The translations under genes and the position numbers were made by a program. The notes beneath the pieces are model-generated. The model was not told the origin of the DNA and made no database searches. It saw only the letters and a program-made list of their open reading frames with translations. This document shows, piece after piece, positions 51,983 through 60,541 of a stretch of 64,000 bases of DNA. Numbering within the stretch: position 1 is the stretch's first letter; each line of letters begins with the position of its first letter. This stretch comes from Alphaproteobacteria bacterium (GTDB lineage Bacteria > Pseudomonadota > Alphaproteobacteria > Kiloniellales > DSM-21159): NCBI GenBank assembly GCA_030433005.1, contig JAUILQ010000019.1, forward strand, positions 31,250 to 95,249, given 5' to 3'.

Positions 51983-53122
51983 ATGACGGGGCAGGAGACC
52001 GGGGAAGCGACCGCGGCGGTCGAGATCCGCCGGGTCAGCAAGATCTTCGGCGCCGGGTCGGAGCGCCAGGTCGTCGCGCTCGACGACGTCGGCGTGACGA
52101 TCCGCGACAACGAGTTCTTCACGCTGCTCGGCCCCTCCGGCTGCGGCAAGACCACGCTGCTGCGCCTGATCGCCGGCTTCGAGCAGCCGACCGCCGGCGA
52201 GATCCTGCTGTTCGGCAGCCACCTGGAGGGCCTGCCGCCGCACCGCCGGCCGGTCAACACCGTGTTCCAGCAGTACGCCCTGTTTCCGCACATGACGGTC
52301 GCCGAGAACATCGGCTTCGGCCTGCTGATGCAGGGCCGTCCGAAGCCCGAGATCGAGGAGACCGTGACGCGCATGCTGGCGCTGGTGCGCATGGAGGCCC
52401 TGGCCGGCCGGCGCACCGACCAGCTGTCCGGCGGCCAGCAGCAGCGCGTCGCCCTGGCCCGGGCCCTGGCCCCGCATCCCAAGGTGCTGCTGCTCGACGA
52501 GCCGCTCTCGGCGCTCGACCTGAAGCTCAGGAAGGAGATGCAGATCGAGCTCAAGCGCCTGCAGCACGAGACCGGGATCACCTTCATCTTCGTGACCCAC
52601 GACCAGGAGGAGGCGCTGACCATGTCGGACCGCATCGCCGTGATGAGCGACGGCGCGATCCTGCAGGTCGGCACGCCGCGCCAGATCTACGACCACCCCG
52701 CGCGCCGCTTCGTCGCCGACTTCATCGGCGAGATCAACATCCTGCCGGCCGAGCTGACCGAGATCCACGGCGAGACCGCGCGGGTGCGCCTGGCCTCGGG
52801 CCAGGAGCGCACGGCACGCCTGCCGGAGGGGTCGGTCGAGGCGGGCCGGGTCAACGTCGCGATCCGCCCCGAGCACGTGCGGCTGGGCAGCCCCGACGGC
52901 GCGGCGCTGACCGGCCGGGTGCGCAACATCGTCTACTTCGGCACCGGCACCCACTATCACCTGGAGCTGGAGGGGGTGGCGGACGCCGGCGGCCCGGCCG
53001 CGGCCGGCGGTGCCTTCACGGTCGAGCTGCAGAACCGGCTCGGCGGCGCCGACGAGCATGCCGTCGGCGAGCGGCTCGGCGTGCTGGTCGAGGACGGCAC
53101 CCTCCAGGTGCTGTGCGACTGA
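51983..53122 (+). CDS. potA: Polyamine-type ABC transporter ATPase, PotA-like
   Basis: 379 residues. Walker [36 protein letters not shown], Walker [13 protein letters not shown] and the D/H-loop [16 protein letters not shown]-terminal TOBE-type regulatory domain (from about 250) distinguishes it from two-domain ATPases. It energises PotB/PotC for spermidine/putrescine-type uptake. The start MTGQETGE is chosen by frame; a nearby ATG at 51966 is out of frame. Its stop overlaps the potB ATG (TGATG). Confidence 0.88.
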   Translation: MTGQETGEATAAVEIRRVSKIFGAGSERQVVALDDVGVTIRDNEFFTLLGPSGCGKTTLLRLIAGFEQPTAGEILLFGSHLEGLPPHRRPVNTVFQQYALFPHMTVAENIGFGLLMQGRPKPEIEETVTRMLALVRMEALAGRRTDQLSGGQQQRVALARALAPHPKVLLLDEPLSALDLKLRKEMQIELKRLQHETGITFIFVTHDQEEALTMSDRIAVMSDGAILQVGTPRQIYDHPARRFVADFIGEINILPAELTEIHGETARVRLASGQERTARLPEGSVEAGRVNVAIRPEHVRLGSPDGAALTGRVRNIVYFGTGTHYHLELEGVADAGGPAAAGGAFTVELQNRLGGADEHAVGERLGVLVEDGTLQVLCD

Positions 53123-54096
53123 TGGCGGCCGATACCCAGGCCCTGGCATCGCCGTCGCCCGCCGGCGCGCCCCGCGAGACCGAGCGGCTGCGCCGCGCCA
53201 AGGCGGCCCTGGCCCGCGAGAAGCGCCGCAACCGCCTGCTGCTGTTGGCGCCGGCCCTGGTCACCATCGGCTGCGTCGGGCTGCTGCCGCTGACGGTGAT
53301 CCTGGTCTACTCCTTCCTGGAGCCCGGCACCTACGGCGGCGTCAACTGGGTCTTCTCCGGCGAGGCCTACGTCCAGTTCCTGTTCGAGCGCGACCTCTTC
53401 GAGGAGACGCTCTCGTTCAACCCGGCCTACCTGGAGATCTTCGGCCGCTCGCTGCTGCTCGCGCTCGGCGCCACCTTCGGGGCGCTGCTGGTCGGCTTCC
53501 CGACCGCCTACTTCATCGCGACGCGGCCGCCCGGCACGCGCAATCTCTGGCTGTTCCTGATCACCCTGCCGTTCTGGACCAACCTGCTGATCCGCACCTA
53601 CGCGATGATGCTGATCCTGCGCGACGAGGGCGTCATCAACATCGCGCTGATGGAGGTCGGCGTGATCTCCGAGCCGATGATCCTGATCTACACCGACGGC
53701 GCGGTGCTGCTCGGCCTGGTCTACAGCTACCTGCCGTTCATGGTGCTGCCGATCTACGCGGCGCTGGAGAAGCTGGACTTCCGCCTCGTCGAGGCCGCCT
53801 ACGACCTCTATGCGACGCGCTTCAGGGTGCTGCGCCACGTCATCTTGCCGGTCGCCAAGCCCGGCATCGTCGCCGGCTGCATCCTGGTCTTCATCCCCGG
53901 CCTCGGCGCCTACATCACCCCGCAGCTGCTCGGCGGCGGCAAGTCGCTGATGATCGGCAACATGATCTGGCAGCAGTTCGGCGCGTCGCGGAACTGGCCG
54001 TTCGGCTCGGCCTCGGCGCTGATCCTGATGGCCATCGTGATGATCGCGCTGCTGATCTACGTCCGCTACGCGGGCCGGAAGCGCGCCCATGGCTGA
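53122..54096 (+). CDS. potB: Polyamine-type ABC transporter permease, PotB-like
   Basis: 324 residues with six membrane helices after a basic N-terminal tail. The FYLP-like region LPFWTNLLIRTYAMMLILRD and the EAA loop EAAYDLYATRFRVLRHVILPVAKPG (in shorter form EAAYDLYATRFRVLRHV) are characteristic. It is coupled to potA and overlaps potC by 8 bases. Confidence 0.88.
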   Translation: MAADTQALASPSPAGAPRETERLRRAKAALAREKRRNRLLLLAPALVTIGCVGLLPLTVILVYSFLEPGTYGGVNWVFSGEAYVQFLFERDLFEETLSFNPAYLEIFGRSLLLALGATFGALLVGFPTAYFIATRPPGTRNLWLFLITLPFWTNLLIRTYAMMLILRDEGVINIALMEVGVISEPMILIYTDGAVLLGLVYSYLPFMVLPIYAALEKLDFRLVEAAYDLYATRFRVLRHVILPVAKPGIVAGCILVFIPGLGAYITPQLLGGGKSLMIGNMIWQQFGASRNWPFGSASALILMAIVMIALLIYVRYAGRKRAHG

Positions 54097-54991
54097 GACC
54101 GGCAGCCGCACCGCCGCCCCCGCCGCCCCGGCGCCCGCCGCCCCGGCGCCCGCTGCTCCGGCCCCCGCTGCTCCGGCTACGGTGCCGGCGCGCCGCAGCC
54201 GCTTCGACCTGAAGCGGCAGACCGGATTCAGCGAGATCGCCTGGCTGTGCCTGGTCGTGCTCTACGCGCCGATCGCGCTGCTCGTCGTCTTCTCGTTCAA
54301 CGACAACCGCTCGGTCACGCTGTGGACCGAGTTCTCGCTGCGCTGGTACCGCAGCGCGCTCGAGAACGAGGGCGTGCAGAACGCCGCGCTGATCTCGCTG
54401 CAGGTCGCCGTGGTGGCCACGGTCTTCGCCACGCTCTTCGCGACGCTGGCCGCGCTGGCGACGACGCGCAACGAGCCGTTCCGCGGCGAGGGCCTGGTCT
54501 ACGCGGTCATCAACCAGCCGCTGATGATTCCGGAGATCGTCACCGCCGTCGCCACCCTGGCGCTCTTCGCGCTGATCAAGGAGGCGACCGGCGTCTCGGG
54601 CATCGGCTACCTGATGACGGCGCATACGGTGTTCTGCATCCCCTTCGCCTACATGCCGATCCGGGCGCGCCTGGAGGACATGAACCTGACCCTGGAGCAG
54701 GCCGCCGCCGACCTCTACGCGACGCCGTTCCAGGCCTTCCGCAAGATCACGCTGCCGCTGATGATGCCGGGGATCATCTCCGGGGCGATGCTGGCCTTCG
54801 TCGTCTCCTTCGACGACGTGATCATCACGCTGCTGGTGGCCGGGCCGGGCGAGACGACGCTGCCGATCTACATCTTCGGCCAGATCCGGCGCGGCGTGAC
54901 GCCGGAGGTCAACGCCGTCTCCAGCCTGTTCCTGCTGCTTTCCGTGCTCTTCGTGACGCTGCTGTTCCTGGTCGGAAAGCGGCGGCGATGA
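54089..54991 (+). CDS. potC: Polyamine-type ABC transporter permease, PotC-like
   Basis: 300 residues. An unusual N-terminal Ala/Pro-rich leader (about residues 6-33, repeated AAPAP units) precedes six membrane helices. The EAA loop is QAAADLYATPFQAFRKITLP, followed by SFDDVIITLLVAGPGETTLP. It forms the channel with PotB. It ends 70 bases before potD. Confidence 0.87.
   Translation: MAETGSRTAAPAAPAPAAPAPAAPAPAAPATVPARRSRFDLKRQTGFSEIAWLCLVVLYAPIALLVVFSFNDNRSVTLWTEFSLRWYRSALENEGVQNAALISLQVAVVATVFATLFATLAALATTRNEPFRGEGLVYAVINQPLMIPEIVTAVATLALFALIKEATGVSGIGYLMTAHTVFCIPFAYMPIRARLEDMNLTLEQAAADLYATPFQAFRKITLPLMMPGIISGAMLAFVVSFDDVIITLLVAGPGETTLPIYIFGQIRRGVTPEVNAVSSLFLLLSVLFVTLLFLVGKRRR
54118..54180 (+). 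repeat. Ala/Pro codon repeat in potC leader
   Basis: 15-base near-identical units (GCCGCCCCGGCGCCC and GCTGCTCCGGCCCCC variants) encode AAPAP repeats before the first helix of PotC. Slippage-prone and likely variable between strains. Confidence 0.7.
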
Positions 54992-55026
54992 CGGGCGGGC
55001 GGGATCAACCCGCCGGCCGCAAAGGA

Positions 55027-55043
55027 GTCGACCGCGGGTCGAC
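55027..55043 (+). promoter_or_regulatory. Hairpin just upstream of potD
   Basis: GTCGACC (55027-55033) and GGTCGAC (55037-55043) form a perfect inverted repeat with a 3-base loop. GAGGAGG follows and potD starts at 55062. Such a 5' hairpin could stabilise the binding-protein message or mark an operator. Confidence 0.4.
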
Positions 55044-55061
55044 GACAGAGGAGGTCGAACG

Positions 55062-56105
55062 ATGAGGAAGCACCTGTTGACCGCGGCCGCGGTTCCGGTC
55101 CTGGCCCTGGCCCTGGCGGCCGGCGGCAGTCAGGCCCGGGCCGAGGGCGAGCTGCACATCTACAACTGGGGCAACTACACCAATCCCGAGCTGATCGAGA
55201 AGTTCGAGAAGCAGTACGACGTCGAGGTCACGCTCGACGACTACGACTCGAACGAGATGATGCTGGCCAAGATCAAGGGCGGCGCCACCGGCTACGACAT
55301 CGTCGTGCCGGGCGACTACATGGTCGCGATCATGGTCGAGGAGGGCCTGCTCCAGGAGATCAACGCCAGCGAGATGGAGAACTACGAGCATCTCGATCCC
55401 AAGTGGCAGGACGTCTACTGGGATCCGGGACACAAGTACTCCGTGCCCTGGCAGTGGGGCACCACGGCCTTCACCGTCGACACCGCCGTCTACGACGGCG
55501 AGATCAACACGCTGGCCCTGATGTTCGATCCGCCCGAGGAGCTGAAGGGCCGGATCAACATGCTCAACGACATGAACGACGTGATCAACGCGGGCCTGCG
55601 CTATCTCGGCCATCCGCGCTGCAACGACAACAAGGAGCAGCTCAAGGAGCTCAACGACCTGCTGCTGTCGGCCAAGCAGCACTGGCGCACGATGGACTAC
55701 GGCACCATCGAGAAGCTGACCTCGGGCGACGTCGACCTGTCGCAGAACTGGAACGGCGCGGCGATGCGCGCGCGCATGCAGCGGCCGACCCTGCAGTACG
55801 CCTATCCCAAGGAAGGCTTCACCGGCTGGATGGACAACGTCGCGGTGCTCAAGGACGCGCCGAACCTGGAGAACGCGAAGCTCTTCGTGAACTTCGTCAT
55901 GGATCCGGAGAACGCCGCCCTGATCTCGAACTTCGCCCGCTACGCCAACGGCATCAAGGGCAGCGAGCAGTACATGGACCCGGAGATGGTCGAGGCGCCG
56001 GAGATCATCATGCCGGCCGACGCGCCCGCGCCCGAGTTCGTGCCGCCGTGCGACCAGCAGGTCGTCGACCTCTACAACCGCATCTGGACCAACCTGAAGA
56101 AGTAG
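55062..56105 (+). CDS. potD: Extracellular solute-binding protein, PotD-like
   Basis: 347 residues, Sec signal peptide (about 1-27, ending ARA). The mature start GELHIYNWGNYTNPELIEKF is the hallmark of PotD/PotF polyamine receptors, followed by YDSNEMMLAKIKGGATGYDI and VPWQWGTTAFTVD. It captures polyamine or a related cation in the periplasm for PotABC. RBS GAGGAGG. A strong hairpin follows the gene. Confidence 0.9.
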   Translation: MRKHLLTAAAVPVLALALAAGGSQARAEGELHIYNWGNYTNPELIEKFEKQYDVEVTLDDYDSNEMMLAKIKGGATGYDIVVPGDYMVAIMVEEGLLQEINASEMENYEHLDPKWQDVYWDPGHKYSVPWQWGTTAFTVDTAVYDGEINTLALMFDPPEELKGRINMLNDMNDVINAGLRYLGHPRCNDNKEQLKELNDLLLSAKQHWRTMDYGTIEKLTSGDVDLSQNWNGAAMRARMQRPTLQYAYPKEGFTGWMDNVAVLKDAPNLENAKLFVNFVMDPENAALISNFARYANGIKGSEQYMDPEMVEAPEIIMPADAPAPEFVPPCDQQVVDLYNRIWTNLKK

Positions 56106-56120
56106 GACGGACAGGGAACC

Positions 56121-56146
56121 GCCGGCCGGGCGCGCGTCCGGCCGGC
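56121..56146 (+). terminator. Hairpin after potD
   Basis: GCCGGCCGG (56121-56129) and CCGGCCGGC (56138-56146) pair perfectly over an 8-nt loop, 15 bases after the potD stop. No T-tract; likely ends or stabilises the pot transcript. Confidence 0.55.
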
Positions 56147-56181
56147 GCTCCCGGCCCGGCCACGCCAGCAGCGGGACCGCC

Positions 56182-57435
56182 ATGCCGCAAGGATCGACGC
56201 CAGTTCCCGAGCATCGGGCCCCGGAGCACCCCTCGCCGCGCCCGCGCACGGCCCGCGAGCTGGGCATCATGCAGGGCTTCCCGCCGCCGCCGGAGAAGCG
56301 GCCGACGCTGAGCGACTGGGACCTGCCGCCCTTCAACCGCTGGTCCTTCCAGAACGTGCGCAGCCTGATCCCGAGCGTCGAGGTGCGCCGCGGCGAGGAC
56401 TGCTGGGACCTGCCCGGCGAGCCGCTCGACCTCTCGGAGATCCGCTTCCTCGACCACGCCGGCGCCGAGCGCACGGTCGCCCGCTGGCTCGCGCAGAGCT
56501 ACACCGACGGCCTGCTGGTTTGGCACCGCGGCCGCCTGGCCGGTGAGCTCTACTTCAATGACATGACGCCGGCCAGCGCCCACCTCGCGCAGTCGGTCTC
56601 CAAGTCGGTGGTCGGGGCGACCGCCGGCATCCTGGTCGGCCGCGGGCTGCTCGATCCCGACGCGCCCTTCGTCGACTACGTGCCCGAGATGACGGCCTGC
56701 GGCTATGCCGACGCGACGCTGCGCCACGCCCTCGACATGGTCAGCGGCGTGCGCTTCACCGAGGACTACAACGCGCCCGACTCGGACATGACGCGCATCG
56801 ATGTCGCCTCGGGCTGGCGGCCGGTGCCCAACGGCGGGCCGCGGCCGACGATCCGCGACGTGCTGCTGAGCCTGCCGAAGGAGCGTCCGCACGGCGAGCG
56901 CTTCGCCTACCGCTCGATCGAGACCGACGCCGTCGCCTGGGCCATGGAGCGCGCCGCCGGCCGGCCGCTGGCCGAGCTGGTCTCCGAGCTGCTCTGGCAG
57001 CCGATGGGCGCCGAGCGCGACGCCTACTTCACGGTCGACGGCGCCGGCACGGCGCTCGCCGACGGCGGCTTCAACGCGACGCTGCGCGACTATGCCCGCT
57101 TCGGCCGGCTGATGCTGGAGGGCGGACGGCGCGACGGCCGGCAGATCGTGCCGGCCGAGTGGATCGAGGCGACGCGCTTCGGCGGCGACCCGGCGCAGTT
57201 CGGCCCGCCCTACGACCTGGTCAGCCCGAAGGGCGCCTACCGCCACCAGTGGTGGGTCCACGACGCGGGGCGCGGCGACATCATGGCCCGCGGCGTCTTC
57301 GGCCAGATGATCTACGTCGATCCCGAGGGCGACTTCATGGCGGTCAAGCTGTCGAGCTGGCCGGACTTCCTGATCCCGGCCTTCTCGATCGACACGCTGG
57401 CCGCCCTGGCCGCGATCCGCCGGGAACTCGGCTGA
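56182..57435 (+). CDS. Beta-lactamase-fold serine hydrolase (NylB/class C-like)
   Basis: 417 residues. The SxxK motif is Ser138-Val-Ser-Lys141 in AQSVSKSVVGATAG; the Tyr motif lies in RFAYRSIETDAVAWAMER. C-terminal HQWWVHDAGRGDIMARGVFG fits 6-aminohexanoate-dimer hydrolase and esterase relatives. No signal peptide is evident, which suggests a cytoplasmic amidase or esterase rather than a beta-lactamase. The start is uncertain: Pro-rich first 20 residues may not be translated. It lies 76 bases after potD. Confidence 0.82.
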   Translation: MPQGSTPVPEHRAPEHPSPRPRTARELGIMQGFPPPPEKRPTLSDWDLPPFNRWSFQNVRSLIPSVEVRRGEDCWDLPGEPLDLSEIRFLDHAGAERTVARWLAQSYTDGLLVWHRGRLAGELYFNDMTPASAHLAQSVSKSVVGATAGILVGRGLLDPDAPFVDYVPEMTACGYADATLRHALDMVSGVRFTEDYNAPDSDMTRIDVASGWRPVPNGGPRPTIRDVLLSLPKERPHGERFAYRSIETDAVAWAMERAAGRPLAELVSELLWQPMGAERDAYFTVDGAGTALADGGFNATLRDYARFGRLMLEGGRRDGRQIVPAEWIEATRFGGDPAQFGPPYDLVSPKGAYRHQWWVHDAGRGDIMARGVFGQMIYVDPEGDFMAVKLSSWPDFLIPAFSIDTLAALAAIRRELG

Positions 57436-57472
57436 GGCGGAAACCCGGGGTGCGCCGCGGCGTTGATCCGCC

Positions 57473-58159
57473 GTGCGCAAGCTCCTGCTGTTCCTGCTCG
57501 TCGTCGCCCTCGGCCTGGTCGTCAGCCACGAGCGGGGCTGGATTCCGCCGCAGCACGATCCCTTCGCCCCCCTGCGGCTCGCCGATCCGCCGGGCCTCGC
57601 CACCGCCCTCAAGCTCTCGCGCCTGCGCGGCGAGGGCGGGGCCTGCCGGGCGGTGCTCGAGGCGGCGGAGCTCGCCTTCACGGCGGTGCCCGACCGCGAG
57701 ACGGGCGCGTTCTGCGGCTTCGAGGACGTGGTCCGGATCGAGGCCGCCGGCGCGCCGCTGTCGAGCCGGGTGCCGGTGACCTGCGCGCTCGCCGCCGCCC
57801 TGCAGCTCTGGGGCCGCGAGGTCGTGCAGCCGGCGGCGCGGCGCCACCTCGGCAGCGAGGTCGCGCGCATCGAGCACCTGGGCAGCTATGCCTGCCGGCG
57901 CGTCTACGGTCGCTCGAGCGGACGGCCGAGCCAGCACGCCACGGCCAACGCCCTCGACGTCTCGGCTTTTCGGCTCGAGGACGGCCGACGGGTCACGGTG
58001 CTCGGGGGCTGGCAGGGTCCGGCCGAGGAGCGCGCTTTCCTGGCCGAGGTCCAGGACGGCGCCTGCGCGCTGTTCCGCGGCGTGCTCGGCCCCGACTACA
58101 ACGCCGCCCACCGGGACCACTTCCATCTCGACATGGGCCCCTACAGCCTGTGCCGGTGA
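57473..58159 (+). CDS. Extensin-like C-terminal domain protein, exported
   Basis: 228 residues, GTG start. The N-terminal hydrophobic segment (KLLLFLLVVALGLVVSH) is a signal or anchor. The extensin-like domain (PF06904 type) shows GSYACRRVYGRSSGRPSQHA, ANALDVSAFRL and HRDHFHLDMGPYSLCR, with conserved Cys and the HxH/D metal-like residues resembling D-Ala-D-Ala metallopeptidases. A peptidoglycan-related role is plausible but unproven. Confidence 0.85.
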   Translation: MRKLLLFLLVVALGLVVSHERGWIPPQHDPFAPLRLADPPGLATALKLSRLRGEGGACRAVLEAAELAFTAVPDRETGAFCGFEDVVRIEAAGAPLSSRVPVTCALAAALQLWGREVVQPAARRHLGSEVARIEHLGSYACRRVYGRSSGRPSQHATANALDVSAFRLEDGRRVTVLGGWQGPAEERAFLAEVQDGACALFRGVLGPDYNAAHRDHFHLDMGPYSLCR

Positions 58160-58165
58160 CGGTCG

Positions 58166-58215
58166 GGCACGACAAGGGCCCGCCGCGAGCTGCGCGACGG
58201 GCCCCTGTTCGTGCC
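58166..58215. terminator. Hairpin between convergent extensin-like and PfpI genes
   Basis: GGCACGA (58166-58172) pairs with TCGTGCC (58209-58215). The stem continues inward through GGGCCCG/CGGGCCC with small mismatches. It lies 7 bases after the extensin-like stop and 39 bases beyond the PfpI stop, so it can serve both. Confidence 0.6.
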
Positions 58216-58253
58216 TCGGCCGGATCGGCCCGGCGACAGCCGGATCGGCCGGA

Positions 58254-58817
58254 TCAGGCGGCCGAGCGGTCGGTGTGGCGGCCTTCCTCGACCTCCTCGA
58301 CGATCTTGTCGACGAAGGCGTCGAGGTCGCCGGGATTGCGGCTGGTGACGATGCCCTGGTCGGCGATGACCTCGCGGTCGCTCCACTTGCCGCCGGCGTT
58401 CATGACGTCCGTCTTGATCGACTTGTAGGAGGTGACCTCGCGGCCGCGCACCGCGTCGACCTCGATCAGCAGCCAGGGCGCATGGCAGATCGCCGCGACG
58501 ACCTTCTTGGCCTTGAGGAAGCCGCGCAGGATCTCCATCGCGCGGTCGTTGACGCGCAGGATGTCGGGGTTGATCTGGCCGCCGGGCAGCACGATCGCGT
58601 CGTAGTCGCCGACGTCGACCTGCTCGAGCGTCGTGTCGACCTCGACCTCCTGGCCCCAGTCGCTCTTGTCCCAGCCGCGGATCTTGCCGCTCTCGGGCGC
58701 CGCGACCGTGACCTCGGCGCCGGCCTTGCGCAGCTTGTCGCGCGGCACCGTCAGCTCCGACTGCTCGAAGCCGTGGGTCGCCATGATCAGGATCTTGGCT
58801 TTGTCGATGGCAGGCAT
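58254..58817 (-). CDS. DJ-1/PfpI-family protein (type 1 glutamine amidotransferase-like)
   Basis: 187 residues. Elbow nucleophile Cys111 followed by His112 in VVAAICHAPWLLIE, upstream Glu18 in HGFEQSEL, and DAIVLPGGQINPDILR. This is the PfpI/YhbO subgroup, associated with stress protection (reported glyoxalase/deglycase or protease activity). The start MPAIDKAK is chosen by family and the GGAGCAGCAG before it. Predicted cytoplasmic. Confidence 0.9.
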   Translation of the reverse strand: MPAIDKAKILIMATHGFEQSELTVPRDKLRKAGAEVTVAAPESGKIRGWDKSDWGQEVEVDTTLEQVDVGDYDAIVLPGGQINPDILRVNDRAMEILRGFLKAKKVVAAICHAPWLLIEVDAVRGREVTSYKSIKTDVMNAGGKWSDREVIADQGIVTSRNPGDLDAFVDKIVEEVEEGRHTDRSAA

Positions 58818-58942
58818 CTGCTGCTCCTGTCGTTGGAGGGAATTGCCCCTACAACGGCGCCCCGAGCCCGGAAGTTGCACGACAGGGGCGCGCCCTCCGG
58901 TCGCACGCGCCCGAGGGTCAGGTGGGCGGCGGCCGGTCAGGC

Positions 58943-59224
58943 TCAGCGCCGCCAGGGCGCGCCCTCGACCGCCCAGACCAGCAGCAGGCCGAGGATGAAC
59001 AGCCCGGCCGGCACCCCCAGCGCCGAGAGCACGGCGGTCAGCAGGTGGTCGCGTGCGACGGCGTCGCGGCAGCTCTCGACTTCGAGGCAGAGACGGCCGG
59101 GGTCCGCAGGCGCCGGCTGCGAGACGATCGCCTCGTGGTAGCCGAGCCAGGAAAGGCCGGCGACGGCCACCAGCCAGACCATGCTGGCGCCAAGCCAGAA
59201 CTTCAGCAGGCCGCGACGCAGCAT
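58943..59224 (-). CDS. Small membrane protein, unknown
   Basis: 93 residues with two hydrophobic helices (about 8-28 and 63-86) and a loop that carries two Cys (RLCLEVESCRDAV). The loop is probably periplasmic, where the Cys could pair. No family recognised. First of four small minus-strand membrane genes counting leftwards; 15 bases after the next one upstream. Confidence 0.6.
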   Translation of the reverse strand: MLRRGLLKFWLGASMVWLVAVAGLSWLGYHEAIVSQPAPADPGRLCLEVESCRDAVARDHLLTAVLSALGVPAGLFILGLLLVWAVEGAPWRR

Positions 59225-59239
59225 CGCCCCGGCGCGGCC

Positions 59240-59602
59240 TCAGGCCAGCCGCAGAATCACCGAGACCAGCCAGAAGAAGGCGGCAAAGCCGACGGCGATC
59301 TGCGCGAAGCGGGTGTAGAGCTGGCGCAGCACGCCTCCGACGAAGGCCTGCGCCCGTTCGCGCGACATGCCGAAATCGCCGTCGACCAGGATGTAGACCT
59401 CGGTTCGCTTGACGTCGCGCTGCGGCGCTTCCCAGGCCTTGAAGACCAGGACCGCGGCGGTCATCAGCGCAAGGATGGCGCCGCTCTGGAAGCAGAGCGC
59501 GGGCTGGTAGCTCAGGCCAACCATGACGGTGGCGATGGCCAGCGCCACGAAACCCAGCGCCCTCAGGATGGAGAGTTCCGCCAGCCGCTCGATCCGATCC
59601 AT
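59240..59602 (-). CDS. Small membrane protein, unknown
   Basis: 120 residues. Hydrophobic segments at about 14-30, 38-54 and 100-117 flank a charged middle (AWEAPQRDVKRTEVYILVDG, then MSRERAQAFVGGVLRQLY). The soluble middle may lie in the cytoplasm. Alphaproteobacterial proteins of this look exist, but I cannot name a family. Confidence 0.6.
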   Translation of the reverse strand: MDRIERLAELSILRALGFVALAIATVMVGLSYQPALCFQSGAILALMTAAVLVFKAWEAPQRDVKRTEVYILVDGDFGMSRERAQAFVGGVLRQLYTRFAQIAVGFAAFFWLVSVILRLA

Positions 59603-59730
59603 CGCCCGGTCCTGTCCTGTCCGTGGTCGCCGCAGGCCCGCGAGTATAGGCCCCTCGGCCCGGCGAGGAGAAAACGATTCGGCGGCGTCCCGGGTTCCGG
59701 CGATCCAGGTTGCGGCGGCGCGCGGCGGAG

Positions 59731-60075
59731 TCAGCCGGCGGCCCCCGTCGGCGTGGTCAGCAGGCCGACGAACTGCGCGACGGCCTCCCAGGACAGGGCC
59801 AGGGCGGCGATCGTCCAGATCCAGGAGGACAGGCTCGACTCGGGGTCCGGGCGCGCGAAGCGCTCGTAGAGCGCCGCCGGGATGCCGCTCAGCACCAGGG
59901 TCGTCGTCGCCGCCAGGATGCGCGCGCAGTAGACCACGAGGTCCGGCGCGAAGGGCAGCAGCGCGGGGTACCAGGCCGGCGCGTTGGCGAAGAAGAACAG
60001 CGGCAGGCTGGGCGAGAACATGCCGTTGATCATGGCGACGACGACGGCCAGCACGGCGACCTGTTCGCGGCTCAT
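59731..60075 (-). CDS. Small membrane protein, unknown
   Basis: 114 residues with three hydrophobic segments (about 5-30, 45-66, 86-106). The RFARPDPESSLSSWIWTIAA region gives a short polar loop. It begins 12 bases after the stop of the YggT-like gene upstream, suggesting co-transcription. No assigned function. Confidence 0.6.
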   Translation of the reverse strand: MSREQVAVLAVVVAMINGMFSPSLPLFFFANAPAWYPALLPFAPDLVVYCARILAATTTLVLSGIPAALYERFARPDPESSLSSWIWTIAALALSWEAVAQFVGLLTTPTGAAG

Positions 60076-60087
60076 CGCGGGCGCTCC

Positions 60088-60399
60088 TCAGCCGAGCCCG
60101 GTCGCCGGCTGCAGCCCCGCGAGCGCGAAGCCGAGGAACAGCAGGATGCGCAGCAGCAGCACCCAGAAGGCGGCGAGCAGCACGACCAGGGCGTCCGGCA
60201 CGACGGCCGGAGTCACGTAGGCGACGACGTGGAGCAGCGGGTCGGTCAGCCGCCGGAAGGCCTTGAGGATGTAGTTGTCCCAGTCGGGCGGGGCGATCAT
60301 CTGCAGCAGCAGGCGGCCGAGCAGCGTGTACATCAGCGCCGCCAGCAGGAAGTTCGGCAGGTGGAAGTACCAGTCGTCCCAGAAGGGATTGCCGCTCAT
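60088..60399 (-). CDS. YggT-like small membrane protein
   Basis: 103 residues, two or three hydrophobic segments. LLGRLLLQMIAPPDWDNYIL followed by KAFRRLTDPLLHVVAYVTP resembles the YggT pattern, in which a helix is followed by a short Pro-rich amphipathic segment with a conserved LT(D/E)P. The match is from memory and moderate. It precedes the 59731 gene on the same strand. Confidence 0.5.
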   Translation of the reverse strand: MSGNPFWDDWYFHLPNFLLAALMYTLLGRLLLQMIAPPDWDNYILKAFRRLTDPLLHVVAYVTPAVVPDALVVLLAAFWVLLLRILLFLGFALAGLQPATGLG

Positions 60400-60488
60400 C
60401 GCCGGCCCCGGGTCCCGTGAAGCTGAAGTCCTGCGGGCGAGAGTAGTCCAGCGCCGCAGAGTCGGCGGACTCGCTTCGCCCGAAAAGA

Positions 60489-60512
60489 AGGGGCCCGGTC
60501 GCCCGGGCCCCT
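60489..60512 (-). terminator. Rho-independent terminator of the symporter operon
   Basis: AGGGGCCCGG (60489-60498) and CCGGGCCCCT (60503-60512) form a perfect 10-bp stem with a 4-nt loop. On the minus strand the stem is followed by TTCTTTTC, a proper U-rich tail. It lies 29 bases after the symporter stop. Confidence 0.9.
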
Positions 60513-60541
60513 CCCTCCGATCGTGCGGTCGCCGGAGCGCG

